Assembly (NCBI RefSeq): GCF_029143285.1 | Contig: NZ_JAPDSH010000003.1 | Span: 124,001 to 188,000, forward strand | DNA from: Vagococcus proximus | GTDB lineage: Bacteria > Bacillota > Bacilli > Lactobacillales > Vagococcaceae | Direction: 5' to 3' | Length of the DNA: 64,000 bases | Shown: positions 46,813 to 58,118 of the stretch, one piece after another | Numbering within the stretch: the stretch's first letter is position 1 | How the letters are laid out: each line of letters opens with the position of its first letter | The notes under the pieces: model-generated | Told to the model about the DNA's origin: nothing | The model's database searches: none | The model's input: only the letters and a program-made list of their open reading frames with translations | Translations under genes and position numbers: made by a program

Positions 46813-47674
46813 TTTCATCACTCTCAACTAATCGTTTAATTACAGTTACAACTGACATATCATACATAGAAGAATTGGCTTTAATATAAACTTCTTTATC
46901 TAGTCCAAAACCACTTTCTTTAATTTTAACAACTTCACCAACTGGTAACCCACGTGGTGAACCACCACCTAAACCTGATGTTGACACTTTATCGCCTTCT
47001 TTAATACCTGATAAAGAGGTCAATTGCTTAACCACAAATACATTATCTTTTTCTGAGTAATCAGATAATACACCGTAGGCAGCTTCTTTTCCTTCTGGAG
47101 TAATCATTACTGGAAAATGATTGGCATTTTGATTAGTTGATGTTAATAACTCAACTTTAGATGACATCGCATTCGCTACAATAACACGGCCTACTAAGCC
47201 ACCTTCACCAATAACCGGCATCCCTGTTTCGATTCCAACATTCGCTCCGCGATCTATAACTAAAATATTTTGCCACGTATCTGGCGAACGGCTGATGACA
47301 TTGGCTGTTAATTTGTCATAATTAGTTAAAGAATCATCCATACCGAGTTGTTTTTTCAACTCTGCATTTTCTTTTTTATAACTTTCATTTTCACTCTCTA
47401 ATACCTCATATTGATCAATACGTTTTTTTAGTCGGTCATTTTCATTATAGGTGGTAAATAAATTACCAATAGATGAAATCCCACCTTGTATTGCTCTTAC
47501 AGGAAATGAAATCGCTCGGTCTATCAACCCAACACTATCATCTACTGTTGACCCTACAACACTTGAATTTTTAGACTCATTTCGTTTAGCCACCGTAAAA
47601 CTTACTAAGAATACGACAACTACCATTACTATTATGGCGATTATTATGTTTTTACTGGAATTATTTTTTTTCAC
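46805..47674 (-). CDS. mreC: Rod shape-determining protein MreC
   Basis: A 289-residue protein with an N-terminal TM helix (about 9-29), coiled coil (about 70-110: NDRLKKRIDQYEVLESENES) and a beta-barrel domain (about 115-275). The barrel motifs VISRSPDTWQNILVIDRGAN and GMPVIGEGGLVGRV are the family signature. MreC is an outside scaffold that binds penicillin-binding proteins. It heads the mreC-mreD-sagA set. The order matches mreC-mreD-pcsB of streptococci. Confidence 0.93.
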   Translation of the reverse strand: MKKNNSSKNIIIAIIVMVVVVFLVSFTVAKRNESKNSSVVGSTVDDSVGLIDRAISFPVRAIQGGISSIGNLFTTYNENDRLKKRIDQYEVLESENESYKKENAELKKQLGMDDSLTNYDKLTANVISRSPDTWQNILVIDRGANVGIETGMPVIGEGGLVGRVIVANAMSSKVELLTSTNQNANHFPVMITPEGKEAAYGVLSDYSEKDNVFVVKQLTSLSGIKEGDKVSTSGLGGGSPRGLPVGEVVKIKESGFGLDKEVYIKANSSMYDMSVVTVIKRLVESDENE

Positions 47675-47767
47675 TTAAACACCTCAAATCCCTTTCTTAC
47701 AATCTTTTGACACCTGTCCATTATTTTAACACTATTCATTTGTTTTTTCTATCTAAAGAATTACGCA

Positions 47768-47804
47768 CAAAAAGAAGTCTACTTATAGCAGACTTCTTTT
47801 TTTC
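47768..47804. terminator. Intrinsic terminator after adhE
   Basis: AAAGAAGTCT / AGACTTCTTT with T tracts on both strands lies in the gap between adhE and mreC. Confidence 0.82.
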
Positions 47805-47819
47805 GTACCTTTTATATCC

Positions 47820-50402
47820 TTATTTTCCGTTGTATGCTTGGATAATTATTTCTTTTAATTCACTGATTAAAGGTTCTTTTGGATTAGCTGTTGTACATTG
47901 GTCTTCATAGGCTAACTCAGCCAAATGATCCACTGTTTGATCTAATGTTTCTTTCGTTAGACCTTGCGCTTTGAAACTCATATCAATACCAACACTTTTA
48001 CCTAAATCAGCAACTGCTTTAGCAAGTGATTCAACTAATTCTTCTGTTGTTTCACCTTTCATTCCCATAAATCTCGCAATATCAGCATAATCTTGATCAG
48101 CACGGAAGTAATCATATTTAGGGAACATCGCATGTTTCGATGGATCTTTCGCATTATAACGAATCACGTGTGGTAAAAGAATAGCATTTGTTCGACCGTG
48201 TGGAATATGGTATTCTCCTCCACATTTATGAGCGATTGAGTGACAAATTCCCAAGAAAGCATTAGCAAAAGCCATCCCTGCAAGAGCTGAAGCATTATGC
48301 ATTTTTTCACGATTATCTTCGTTAGGATTATCGCAAGACTCTTGTAAGTTTTCGAATACTAATTTAATCGCTTGTAAACTTAAGCCACGTGTATAATCTG
48401 ATGCCATAACTGATACATATGATTCAATTGCATGAGTTAAAACATCCATTCCAGTATCAGCTGTTACTGAACGAGGAACTGATAAAACAAACTGTGGATC
48501 AATAATCGCTACGTCTGGTGTAAGAGCATAATCCGCTAATGGGTATTTAACGCCTGTTTCACTGTCTGTGATAACTGCGAATGGTGTTACTTCTGACCCC
48601 GTTCCTGATGTAGTCGGAATACAAACAAATTTAGCTTTTTCAGCGGTTGGTATTTTATAAGCACGTTTACGAATATCTAAGAACTTTTGCTTAGCTCCAA
48701 AGAATTCTGTATCTGGATGTTCAAAAAATAACCACATTCCTTTAGCCGCATCCATCGCTGACCCTCCACCTAAAGCAATAACTGTATCTGGTTGGAAAGC
48801 TACCATTCTTTCTGTTCCTTTGTAAACTGTGTTACTTGATGGATCTGGTTCAACATCCGAGAAAACTTCAATTTGAACCTTATTATGACGACGACGTAAT
48901 GTTTCCATAACACGATCTGCATAGCCTAGTTTAACCATTCCTTCATCACAGACTAAGAAAACACGTTCTACATCAGTCATTTCTTCTAAATAATTTAAAG
49001 AATTTTTTTCAAAGTAAATTTTAGATGGAAGTTTGAACCATTGCATATTATTTCTCCGTTTCGCGATAGTTTTAATATTGATTAAGTTAATAGATGACAC
49101 ATTTTTAGAAACTGAATTTTTTCCGTAAGACCCACAACCCAATGTTAACGATGGAATCATTTCATTATAAATATCACCGATACCACCTTCTGAAGCAGGG
49201 CTATTTACTAAAATACGACATGCCTTCATCTTCATACCGAATTTAGTTTGCAACTCTTCATCTTCTGAATGAATGACTGCTGTATGCCCCAACCCAAATT
49301 CTTGCATTTTAGCACATAACTCAAAAGCATGTTTTTGGTCGCTTGCTTTTATCATAGCTAGAACAGGTGATAATTTTTCTAGTGATAATGGGTACTCAAT
49401 CCCTGCACCTTCTAATTCCGCTACTAACATTTTTGTTCCCTTTGGAACAGTGATTCCCGCCAACTTAGCAATCGCTTCTGCTGAATTCCCCACAATAGCT
49501 GGATTAACTGCTGTTTTCGCTTCGTTCATCACTGTCGCTTCTAATTTAGACAACTCTGATGATTTAACAAAGTAAACTTGATGCGCTTGAAATTCTTTTT
49601 TCACTGCGTCATAAATATCTTTATCTACGATAACTCCTTGTTCCGATGCACAAATCATTCCGTTATCAAATGTTTTTGATACAATTACATCGTTAACTGC
49701 ACGCTTAATTTTTGCTGTCTTTTCAATATAGGCTGGCGTGTTACCTGGACCAACACCTAAAGCTGGTTTTCCAGTTGAATACGCTGACTTCACCATACCT
49801 GAACCACCTGTGGCTAAAACGATTGCAATACCTGGATGATTCATCAATCCGCTTGTTGCTTCTAAAGATGGATGTTCAATCCATTGAATACAATCTTCTG
49901 GAGCACCTGCCGCTACAGCTGCATCTCTAACAATTCGTGCAGCTTCTGCTGAACATTTTTGAGCACTTGGATGAAAAGCAAATACGATTGGGTTACGTGT
50001 TTTAATTGAAATCATTGCTTTAAATATAGTTGTTGATGTTGGATTAGTTGTCGGTGTTACCCCGCATACTACTCCAATAGGTGCGGCAATCTCTACCAAC
50101 CCTTTTTGTTTATCTTCGTTAATCACGCCCACTGTTTTATCATTTTTGATACTATTCCAAATTGATTCAGATGCGTACATATTTTTAATTGCTTTATCTT
50201 CATATATTCCACGACCTGTTTCTTCAATCGCCATTTTAGCAAGTGGCATATGAGCATCAAGTGCTGCCATCGCCATTTGGTGAACGATATGGTCTACTTT
50301 TTCTTGGTTGAAATCTTCCATTAAATCCAGAGCCTTATTTCCTTTAAGTACTAATTCATCGATCATTTTTTCTACATTTACAGTTACTTTTTCAGTTGCC
50401 AT
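47820..50402 (-). CDS. adhE: Bifunctional acetaldehyde-CoA / alcohol dehydrogenase
   Basis: An 860-residue fusion. The N-terminal aldehyde dehydrogenase half (about 1-440) has [15 protein letters not shown] and the catalytic Cys in [10 protein letters not shown] (about 250). The C-terminal iron-dependent alcohol dehydrogenase half (about 450-860) has [29 protein letters not shown] and the iron ligands in [18 protein letters not shown]. It reduces acetyl-CoA to ethanol using two NADH and usually forms filaments (spirosomes). GGAGGG precedes the ATG. Two Rex-like boxes bracket its promoter. Confidence 0.96.
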   Translation of the reverse strand: MATEKVTVNVEKMIDELVLKGNKALDLMEDFNQEKVDHIVHQMAMAALDAHMPLAKMAIEETGRGIYEDKAIKNMYASESIWNSIKNDKTVGVINEDKQKGLVEIAAPIGVVCGVTPTTNPTSTTIFKAMISIKTRNPIVFAFHPSAQKCSAEAARIVRDAAVAAGAPEDCIQWIEHPSLEATSGLMNHPGIAIVLATGGSGMVKSAYSTGKPALGVGPGNTPAYIEKTAKIKRAVNDVIVSKTFDNGMICASEQGVIVDKDIYDAVKKEFQAHQVYFVKSSELSKLEATVMNEAKTAVNPAIVGNSAEAIAKLAGITVPKGTKMLVAELEGAGIEYPLSLEKLSPVLAMIKASDQKHAFELCAKMQEFGLGHTAVIHSEDEELQTKFGMKMKACRILVNSPASEGGIGDIYNEMIPSLTLGCGSYGKNSVSKNVSSINLINIKTIAKRRNNMQWFKLPSKIYFEKNSLNYLEEMTDVERVFLVCDEGMVKLGYADRVMETLRRRHNKVQIEVFSDVEPDPSSNTVYKGTERMVAFQPDTVIALGGGSAMDAAKGMWLFFEHPDTEFFGAKQKFLDIRKRAYKIPTAEKAKFVCIPTTSGTGSEVTPFAVITDSETGVKYPLADYALTPDVAIIDPQFVLSVPRSVTADTGMDVLTHAIESYVSVMASDYTRGLSLQAIKLVFENLQESCDNPNEDNREKMHNASALAGMAFANAFLGICHSIAHKCGGEYHIPHGRTNAILLPHVIRYNAKDPSKHAMFPKYDYFRADQDYADIARFMGMKGETTEELVESLAKAVADLGKSVGIDMSFKAQGLTKETLDQTVDHLAELAYEDQCTTANPKEPLISELKEIIIQAYNGK

Positions 50403-50429
50403 GTATGTATCCCTCCATGAAATTTTCTT

Positions 50430-50503
50430 TTGTTAATCTTTTCACAATCATCATACTACACACAAATTAAAAAGTAAACATTCAATTGTGATTATTTTCA
50501 CAT
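50430..50503 (-). promoter_or_regulatory. adhE promoter with two Rex-like operators
   Basis: On the minus strand TTTACT (50473-50478), a 17-base spacer and TATGAT (50450-50455) form the promoter. TTGTTAATCTTTTCACAA (50430-50447) lies over the expected transcript start and TTGTGATTATTTTCACAT (50486-50503) lies upstream of the -35. Both match the Rex pattern TTGTGA-N6-TCACAA with one or two changes. Rex would repress at low NADH. Confidence 0.7.
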
Positions 50504-50512
50504 TAGGTAAAA

Positions 50513-50547
50513 ATAAAAAAAGAACACCTGTGGATAAGTGCTCTTTT
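50513..50547 (-). terminator. Intrinsic terminator after the comN-like gene
   Basis: AGAGCAC-TTATCCACAG-GTGTTCT (one G-U pair) followed by a T tract on the minus strand. Confidence 0.75.
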
Positions 50548-50844
50548 CTATAATAAATCATCAATCTTATTCCAATCAAAATCTTGCGGTCTAATTGTAC
50601 TTGCTCTTATAACCTGATAATCAAAAAACTCATTCTCTGTGACTGATAGAATATCTCGTCGTTTTTCCCAAACATTTTTGGCATCTTTCTTTTGCCAACG
50701 ATAATTTTCTAAATAGTCCCAAAACTCTTCTAGTTTAATTTCTTTATAGCCGTGTTTAGTAAACTCATTATATTTTTTCTTTACAGCCGTATTTAAAAGT
50801 AATCCTTTATACCCCGTATAGTTTGGAACGGTCATTCGATTCAC
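50548..50844 (-). CDS. ComN-like post-transcriptional regulator
   Basis: A 98-residue soluble protein. The core KKKYNEFTKHGYKEIKLEEF and WDYLENYRWQKKDAKNVWEKR fits the Bacillus ComN/YrzD family, whose gene lies in the same yajC-tgt neighbourhood. ComN of Bacillus affects comE mRNA. The role here is inferred by homology. The C-terminal third (FDYQVIRASTIRPQDFDWNKI) is less conserved as far as I can tell. Confidence 0.7.
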   Translation of the reverse strand: MNRMTVPNYTGYKGLLLNTAVKKKYNEFTKHGYKEIKLEEFWDYLENYRWQKKDAKNVWEKRRDILSVTENEFFDYQVIRASTIRPQDFDWNKIDDLL

Positions 50845-50877
50845 CTACCTTTTTTATAACTCTAATTAAGTGAAAAT

Positions 50878-50908
50878 AAAAAGGAGAAATCTATAAGATT
50901 CTCCCTTA
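50878..50908 (-). terminator. Intrinsic terminator after yajC
   Basis: AGGGAGAA / TTCTCCTT with T tract on the minus strand, in the yajC-comN gap. Confidence 0.72.
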
Positions 50909-50915
50909 AAAAAAA

Positions 50916-51221
50916 TTACTTATTATCTTCTTCAGTTGTTTCAACAACTGACACAGGTTTTACAGTTTCAGTAGAAGCTGTTACTGTAGAAATCGCAACA
51001 CGATTAAATTCTAATAGAATACCTTCACAGTTTAAAATCACTGTATTTTTTTCAGTATCAATTTCTTCAATAATCCCGTGTAAACCACCGATTGTAACAA
51101 CTGAACTCCCAACAGTCATACTGTTTAGTAAGTCTTGACGCTGTTTTTGTTGTTTCTTTTGTGAACGAGTCATGAAGAACATCATTCCACCTAATACGAT
51201 TAACGGTAATAACATTGCCAT
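50916..51221 (-). CDS. yajC: Preprotein translocase subunit YajC
   Basis: A 101-residue protein with one N-terminal TM helix (about 2-18) followed by FMTRSQKKQQKQRQDLLNSM and the conserved GSSVVTIGGLHGIIEEID. YajC joins SecDF at the Sec translocon in other bacteria. The tail is acidic (VVETTEEDNK). It lies downstream of tgt, the usual Firmicutes order. Confidence 0.93.
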   Translation of the reverse strand: MAMLLPLIVLGGMMFFMTRSQKKQQKQRQDLLNSMTVGSSVVTIGGLHGIIEEIDTEKNTVILNCEGILLEFNRVAISTVTASTETVKPVSVVETTEEDNK

Positions 51222-51302
51222 ATTTTTTCCACCTCATTTAATTATATCTAATTATCACTCTAACAAATAACTATTAAAGATACTAGCTATTTTAAGGAAA
51301 TT

Positions 51303-52463
<1,161 letters not shown>

Positions 52464-52567
52464 CTATTAAGTAACTGTCTAATTATATACGTTAAATATC
52501 ATACTCTTGATTACATGATTTAGCAAGGTAATCCAAACCTACTTTTGGTCTTTTTTACCTTTTTAAT

Positions 52568-53602
52568 TTACTTCACAAACATAGCATCACCGAAACTGAA
52601 GAAACGATATTTTTCTTCAATCGCATGATGGTAAGCTGACATCACTGTGTCACGTGTTGCAAAAGCACTCACTAACATCACTAATGTTGATTTAGGCAGA
52701 TGGAAGTTGGTTGAAAAGGCATCAACTAGTTTGAATTTATACCCTGGTGTTATAAAGATATCTGTCCAACCACTATCTGCTTTAATGTCACCATTAAATT
52801 TTGTCCCAATTGTTTCAAGTGTGCGAATAGATGTTGTTCCTACTGCCACAATACGTCCACCATTCACTTTGACCTCACGAAGAGCTGCCGCTGATTCTTC
52901 CGTTAATTTATAAAATTCACTATGCATCTCGTGGTCTTCAATTGATTCAACATTTACGGGTCGGAAAGTTCCTAGTCCGACATGAAGTGTTAGGTAAACC
53001 AATTTAACCCCTTTAGCTTTAATTTTTTCTAATAATTCTTCTGTGAAATGAAGACCAGCCGTTGGCGCTGCCGCTGAGCCATTTTCTTCTGCATAAACGG
53101 TTTGATAACGATTTGGATCCTCTAAGCGCTCTTTAATATAAGGTGGCAAAGGCATTTCACCTAGAGATTCAATAATCTCTAAAAAGACACCTTCATATTT
53201 AAATTCAATGATACGACCACCATGCTCAAGTTCTTCGATAACCTCCGCTTTAAGTCTACCGTCACCAAAAGAAATCATAGTCCCCTTTTTAGCACGTTTT
53301 GCAGGTTTAATAAGTGTTTCCCACTGATTTCCTTCTGTATTTGTTAAAAGTAATACTTCTAAATGTCCACCTGTATCCGGTTTTTCACCGTATAAACGAG
53401 CAGGTAACACACGCGTATTATTCATAACTAAGGCATCACCTTCATCTAACTCATCTAAAATATCGTAAAAATGTTTATCTTGAAGCTCACCTGTTTCTCT
53501 ATCCACAACCAATAAACGCGAACTTTGACGGTCTGCTAATGGTGTTTGAGCAATCAAGTTTTCTGGTAAATCAAAATCAAAATCATTTGTCGTAAATGTC
53601 AT
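52568..53602 (-). CDS. queA: S-adenosylmethionine:tRNA ribosyltransferase-isomerase
   Basis: A 344-residue enzyme that adds the epoxycyclopentanediol from SAM to preQ1-t[22 protein letters not shown] is the N-terminus and [33 protein letters not shown] and [14 protein letters not shown] are the family blocks. It lies upstream of tgt. Confidence 0.96.
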   Translation of the reverse strand: MTFTTNDFDFDLPENLIAQTPLADRQSSRLLVVDRETGELQDKHFYDILDELDEGDALVMNNTRVLPARLYGEKPDTGGHLEVLLLTNTEGNQWETLIKPAKRAKKGTMISFGDGRLKAEVIEELEHGGRIIEFKYEGVFLEIIESLGEMPLPPYIKERLEDPNRYQTVYAEENGSAAAPTAGLHFTEELLEKIKAKGVKLVYLTLHVGLGTFRPVNVESIEDHEMHSEFYKLTEESAAALREVKVNGGRIVAVGTTSIRTLETIGTKFNGDIKADSGWTDIFITPGYKFKLVDAFSTNFHLPKSTLVMLVSAFATRDTVMSAYHHAIEEKYRFFSFGDAMFVK

Positions 53603-53691
53603 CTATCGTCACTCTTCCCTTATCTCTTCATATAGTAATCTCTTTGTTAGTTTATCATTTTTTTCAAACTTATGCGACCGTATCCGCCTCA

Positions 53692-53727
53692 TAAAAAAGA
53701 AGCAATAGCTCACTCGCCATTACTTCT
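53692..53727 (-). terminator. Intrinsic terminator of ruvAB
   Basis: AGAAGTAATGGC / GCTATTGCTTCT with a T tract on the minus strand, just after the ruvB stop. Confidence 0.85.
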
Positions 53728-54738
53728 CTATTCTCTTTCACTAATGGGATCGTATCCTAAATGTTCAAATCCAAGTGGTGTGACTTGTCTCCCCCTAGAA
53801 GTCCGTTTAATAAACCCCTTTTGAATCAAATAAGGCTCGTACATATCTTCTACCGTTTCGGTCTCCTCACCAATATTCACAGCAATCGTACTTAACCCAA
53901 CTGGCCCTCCTTGATAGAGCTCAATCATCGTACGAAGTAACTTTTGGTCCACATAATCTAATCCCGCATGATCAACTTGCAACATACTCAACGCTTTATC
54001 TGCAACCGAGCGGTCAACAATCCCATCACTTTGAACTTGTGCAAAATCACGAACTCGCTTTAGTAAACGATTGGCGATACGTGGTGTCCCACGAGAACGA
54101 AGAGCAATTTCATAAGCACCTTCTTCGACAATCTCTGTCTCAAAAATATCAGCTGAACGGAGGACGATTTCTTTTAAATCCTGAGTCTCATAATATTCCA
54201 TATGCGAAATAATGCCGAACCGATCTCTTAAAGGAGCAGATAGCATCCCTGCTCTAGTTGTTGCACCAACCAACGTAAAAGGAGGTAAAGTAAAATGAAC
54301 AGGATGAGATGTTGGGCCTTGGCCAACCATAATATCTACGTAAAAATCTTCCATTGCTGAGTAAAGCATCTCTTCTGCTACACGAGGCAATCGGTGAATT
54401 TCATCAATAAATAAAACATCACCTGGCTCTAGCTCATTTAACAATGCTACTAAATCACCCGGCTTTTCGATTGCAGGTCCACTCGTTGTCCTGATTTGAA
54501 CACCCATTTCATTTGCAATAACCATCGCCATTGTTGTCTTACCCAATCCAGGAGGTCCATATAATAAAACGTGATCCAAAGATTCAGCTCGTTCTCTTGC
54601 CGCTAATATATATATCCCTAGTTCTTCTTTTACTTTTTGTTGCCCAATATACTGAGATAGAAACTGTGGACGTAGGGACATTTCAGTTGTTTGTTCATCA
54701 TTCAATATATCACCTGAAACAATACGTTCTTCCGTCAT
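53728..54738 (-). CDS. ruvB: Holliday junction branch migration helicase RuvB
   Basis: A 336-residue AAA+ motor. Walker [14 protein letters not shown] (about 60-72), Walker [13 protein letters not shown] (about 110-121), sensor [11 protein letters not shown] and the C-terminal winged helix (about 265-330, [19 protein letters not shown]) are clear. It drives branch migration with RuvA. It starts 15 bases after the ruvA stop. Confidence 0.97.
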   Translation of the reverse strand: MTEERIVSGDILNDEQTTEMSLRPQFLSQYIGQQKVKEELGIYILAARERAESLDHVLLYGPPGLGKTTMAMVIANEMGVQIRTTSGPAIEKPGDLVALLNELEPGDVLFIDEIHRLPRVAEEMLYSAMEDFYVDIMVGQGPTSHPVHFTLPPFTLVGATTRAGMLSAPLRDRFGIISHMEYYETQDLKEIVLRSADIFETEIVEEGAYEIALRSRGTPRIANRLLKRVRDFAQVQSDGIVDRSVADKALSMLQVDHAGLDYVDQKLLRTMIELYQGGPVGLSTIAVNIGEETETVEDMYEPYLIQKGFIKRTSRGRQVTPLGFEHLGYDPISERE

Positions 54739-54753
54739 TCACATTCCTACTTT

Positions 54754-55371
54754 CTATTTTTTCATCATTAATTTTAAGCCTTGGCGTAGATACTCATCAG
54801 TTGTTGTCGCCTCTACTTTAGCTAATTCTTTAGACACACGCTTCACTTCTTTAGCGCTGTAACCTAATGCTTGTAATGCTTCTGACGCTTCATCTAACAG
54901 TAGATTATCACTACTTGATACCGGTGCGGAATCAATATCTAAGCTCGTCTGACGCCCACCGGCTTCTATGCCAATATCTGTTAATTTTCCTTTTAAATCT
55001 AAAATCATTTGCTGCGCAGTCTTTTTACCCACTCCTGGAAATTTTGTTAAGAACGTTGAATCCGCTGATTCAACCGCGCTCACTAAACCACCGTGATCAT
55101 CACTTGCCATGATGGCTAACGCACTCTTAGGACCAATCCCTGAAACGCTATTTAGTTTAATAAATAATTGTTTTTCCTGTATCGAACTAAAACCATACAA
55201 GGTCTGAGAATCTTCTCTCACCACTTGTTGTAAATAAACATTTACAACCGTCTCATCCACACGATACATAAATGGATTAGCTACTGCAACTTGATACCCG
55301 ATGCCATTCGCTTCAACTACTATGTAATAAGGACTTACAAAAGTTACTTGTCCTTTAATATATTCGTACAT
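54754..55371 (-). CDS. ruvA: Holliday junction DNA-binding protein RuvA
   Basis: A 205-residue protein. It has an OB-fold ([20 protein letters not shown]), the HhH pair ([13 protein letters not shown] and [17 protein letters not shown]), and a C-terminal RuvB-contact domain (about 155-205). It clamps the junction and recruits RuvB. AAGGAGG sits upstream of the ATG. It forms an operon with ruvB. Confidence 0.96.
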   Translation of the reverse strand: MYEYIKGQVTFVSPYYIVVEANGIGYQVAVANPFMYRVDETVVNVYLQQVVREDSQTLYGFSSIQEKQLFIKLNSVSGIGPKSALAIMASDDHGGLVSAVESADSTFLTKFPGVGKKTAQQMILDLKGKLTDIGIEAGGRQTSLDIDSAPVSSSDNLLLDEASEALQALGYSAKEVKRVSKELAKVEATTTDEYLRQGLKLMMKK

Positions 55372-55457
55372 TTTCTTCCTCCTTGAATAAGTACATGCGT
55401 TCGCCTTATTGTAGCATATTTCTTAAAACGTGAATAGCTACTGTCTCAAGAGAAAAT

Positions 55458-55487
55458 AAAAAGACCAGTTGAACTGGTCTTTTATTT
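55458..55487 (-). terminator. Intrinsic terminator of maf
   Basis: AAAAGACCAGTT-CAACTGGTCTTTTT on the minus strand, right after the maf stop codon. Confidence 0.86.
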
Positions 55488-56038
55488 TAAAATTCAGCTA
55501 GCATGCGTTTAACATAAGCAATCGGAAAACCAACTACGCCATAAAAATCACCTTGAATCGCTTTAACAAACAACGTGCCTGGACCTTGAATCCCATAAGC
55601 CCCTGCCTTGTCCATTGGGTCCCCACTTGCGACATACTCTTCAATTTCACGCTCTGTTAGGTCAAAGAATGTCACTTCGGTTGTGATGATTTCTGATTTA
55701 ATATCGGAGCCTTTCATCATACAAACTGCCGTATGAACATGATGGGTTGTCCCACTCAACTGTGTAAGCATCGCTTTAGCATCAGCTTCATCTACAGGTT
55801 TCCCTAAAATCATGCCATCAACCACTACTGTCGTATCACTACCAATCACTAAATCATCTGGATGATTTTTTGCAATACATGCCGCTTTTTCTTGGGCCAT
55901 TTCTAACACATAATCCAGCGGAGCAATCCCCTCTTTTACTGTTTCATCTATATCAGCAGGCATCGTTTCAAATTCAGAAACAACCATGCTTAACAATTCT
56001 TTTCTTCTCGGAGACTGCGAGGCCAATATAATTGTCAT
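55487..56038 (-). CDS. maf: Maf family nucleotide pyrophosphatase
   Basis: A 183-residue house-cleaning pyrophosphatase acting on non-canonical or dTTP/UTP-type nucleotides. IILASQSPRRKELL (3-16), VIGSDTTVVVDG (about 65-76) and DKAGAYGIQGPG (about 142-153) are diagnostic. It lies 29 bases after mutL in the mutS-mutL-maf run, which suits a genome-maintenance operon. Confidence 0.94.
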   Translation of the reverse strand: MTIILASQSPRRKELLSMVVSEFETMPADIDETVKEGIAPLDYVLEMAQEKAACIAKNHPDDLVIGSDTTVVVDGMILGKPVDEADAKAMLTQLSGTTHHVHTAVCMMKGSDIKSEIITTEVTFFDLTEREIEEYVASGDPMDKAGAYGIQGPGTLFVKAIQGDFYGVVGFPIAYVKRMLAEF

Positions 56039-56067
56039 TAGGAGTCACTCACTTTCTATCACGTAAT

Positions 56068-58083
56068 TTAATGCGGATCTTGAATTCGCTTGAACATTTT
56101 TTCCATATCTTTATTATCAAAATGAACAAGAACTGGTCGACCGTGCGGACAATTATAGGGATTGTCACATTTTTCCAAATCTTTTAATAATTGTCTAGCT
56201 TGCGCTTCATTTAAATGGTGATTAGCTTTTATCGACTGTTTACAGCTCATCATAATCGCTGTGTCTTCTCTAAACTTCGCCACACTAACTTTTCCATCTT
56301 TAAGTAATACATCTACCATCTCTTTAATGACGTCTTCTTCGCTACCTGGCGGATACCACGTTGGATGAGCACGACAAATATAACTCGTCTGACCAAATGG
56401 TTCTAAATTAATACCAACCTCAGTTAAATCAGATAATTTCTCCTGAATTTTTAGCCACTCACTGGTCGGATAGTCTAAAACAATTGGAACAAGCAATTCT
56501 TGTAACTCATCCCCCACTTCGCCAATCTTTTCACGAAAATACTCGTACTTAATTCGCTCCTGTGCAGCATGTTGATCAATAATATATAACCCTTGGTCAC
56601 TTTGGGCAAACAGATACGTTCCATGCATTTGACCAAAGTATTCCAAGTGTGGAAATTCAATCGCTTGTTCGGATGGTTCACTCTCAACTTCTTCGGTTTC
56701 AGTCAACTCACTTGTTATATTTCTGTAGTCACTGGCAAAAGGATCGTCAAAAAGAGCATCGTCAATATTTTCTAAAGACTTATCTGCTATTTTTTCAGAC
56801 TCTTCTGCAACCGTATATTCGATTACTTCAACAATAGGCCCATTACTTACTGTCTCTTCAGTAGTAGGTCGGGTTTTTGGCGTAACAACTGGCGTAACAG
56901 ATTCATTTGGCACGTAAAATTGGTTTGTTTTACGGTCAAAGGCTAACGATTCACTTTTTAAGTTAGCTTCAGAAACAATCGTTTCGGTTGACGGTTGTTT
57001 TATCTCGCCAAAGGGCATAGCCAACTGTTCACTTTTCACTTCTTTTGGAAGTTGTTTTTTAAAACTAAGCTCTGCTGGGTCAACTTTTGGGATTAACTGC
57101 TTATCACCCAAAGCTTCCTGAATACTTGCTGTAATTAGCGCCATTAATTCTTTCTCTTTACTCAAACGAACTTCTTGTTTAGTAGGATGTACATTCACAT
57201 CAACTAGCAACGGATCCATGTCAATTTGAATAACTGCAATCGGATAACGGCCAACCATTAGCTTAGAACCATAGCCTTCAACAATCGCTTTATTAAGAGA
57301 AAAATTACGAATATATCGACCGTTAATAATCAGCGATAAATAATGACGACCTGCACGGGTTAATTCAGGTAATGACACAAAACCAGACACTTTAAAATCT
57401 AAATCATCCTGTTCTAATGCCACCATTTTTTTAGCTGTTTCAACACCATAAATCCCCGCTATAGCCTGCTTTATCTCACCATTACCAGTTGTACTCAACA
57501 TTTTATTGCCATCATGAATTAAACGAAAAGCAATATCCGGATGACTTAAAGCCAAACGGTTAACAATATCTCCCACATTTGATAATTCTGTCTGTAAGGT
57601 TTTGACATATTTCAAACGAGCCGGTGTATTAAAAAATAAATTCTCAACAGTGATTTTTGTTCCTTTACGGAGAGAGTGAGGTTTATGTTCGACAACCGAA
57701 CCACCTGATAGTTTGACATAACTCCCTACTGCTTCACCTGTTGAGGTTTCCAAGGTTAATTCCGAGACAGATGCGATACTCGGCAGCGCTTCTCCCCTAA
57801 ACCCTAATGTTCGAATTCGGAAAAGGTCATCACGGGTATGAATTTTACTCGTTGCATGACGTTTAAAGGCGTTTAACACATCTTCCGCTTCAATCCCTTC
57901 ACCATTATCAATGATTTGGATTTTACGGAGTCCAGCTTCTTCTAAATAAATATCAATCTGGGTGCTTCCCGCATCAATCGCGTTTTCAACCAACTCTTTA
58001 ACAACTGATGCTGGTCTTTCAACCACTTCACCTGCTGCGATTTGGTTGGCTAACATTTCTGATAGTTCAACAATTTTACTCAT
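56068..58083 (-). CDS. mutL: DNA mismatch repair protein MutL
   Basis: A 671-residue GHKL ATPase. [22 protein letters not shown] and [13 protein letters not shown] (N-terminal ATP motifs) precede a variable linker (about 340-470) and the C-terminal dimer domain. The latter has the metal-endonuclease-type [12 protein letters not shown] (about 502-513) and CPHGRPVLV (about 645-653). These show a nicking MutL as in most non-methyl-directed systems. It lies 35 bases after mutS. Confidence 0.96.
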   Translation of the reverse strand: MSKIVELSEMLANQIAAGEVVERPASVVKELVENAIDAGSTQIDIYLEEAGLRKIQIIDNGEGIEAEDVLNAFKRHATSKIHTRDDLFRIRTLGFRGEALPSIASVSELTLETSTGEAVGSYVKLSGGSVVEHKPHSLRKGTKITVENLFFNTPARLKYVKTLQTELSNVGDIVNRLALSHPDIAFRLIHDGNKMLSTTGNGEIKQAIAGIYGVETAKKMVALEQDDLDFKVSGFVSLPELTRAGRHYLSLIINGRYIRNFSLNKAIVEGYGSKLMVGRYPIAVIQIDMDPLLVDVNVHPTKQEVRLSKEKELMALITASIQEALGDKQLIPKVDPAELSFKKQLPKEVKSEQLAMPFGEIKQPSTETIVSEANLKSESLAFDRKTNQFYVPNESVTPVVTPKTRPTTEETVSNGPIVEVIEYTVAEESEKIADKSLENIDDALFDDPFASDYRNITSELTETEEVESEPSEQAIEFPHLEYFGQMHGTYLFAQSDQGLYIIDQHAAQERIKYEYFREKIGEVGDELQELLVPIVLDYPTSEWLKIQEKLSDLTEVGINLEPFGQTSYICRAHPTWYPPGSEEDVIKEMVDVLLKDGKVSVAKFREDTAIMMSCKQSIKANHHLNEAQARQLLKDLEKCDNPYNCPHGRPVLVHFDNKDMEKMFKRIQDPH

Positions 58084-58118
58084 ATAGATGCCTCTCCTTT
58101 CCTTGAATTATCGTGTCA

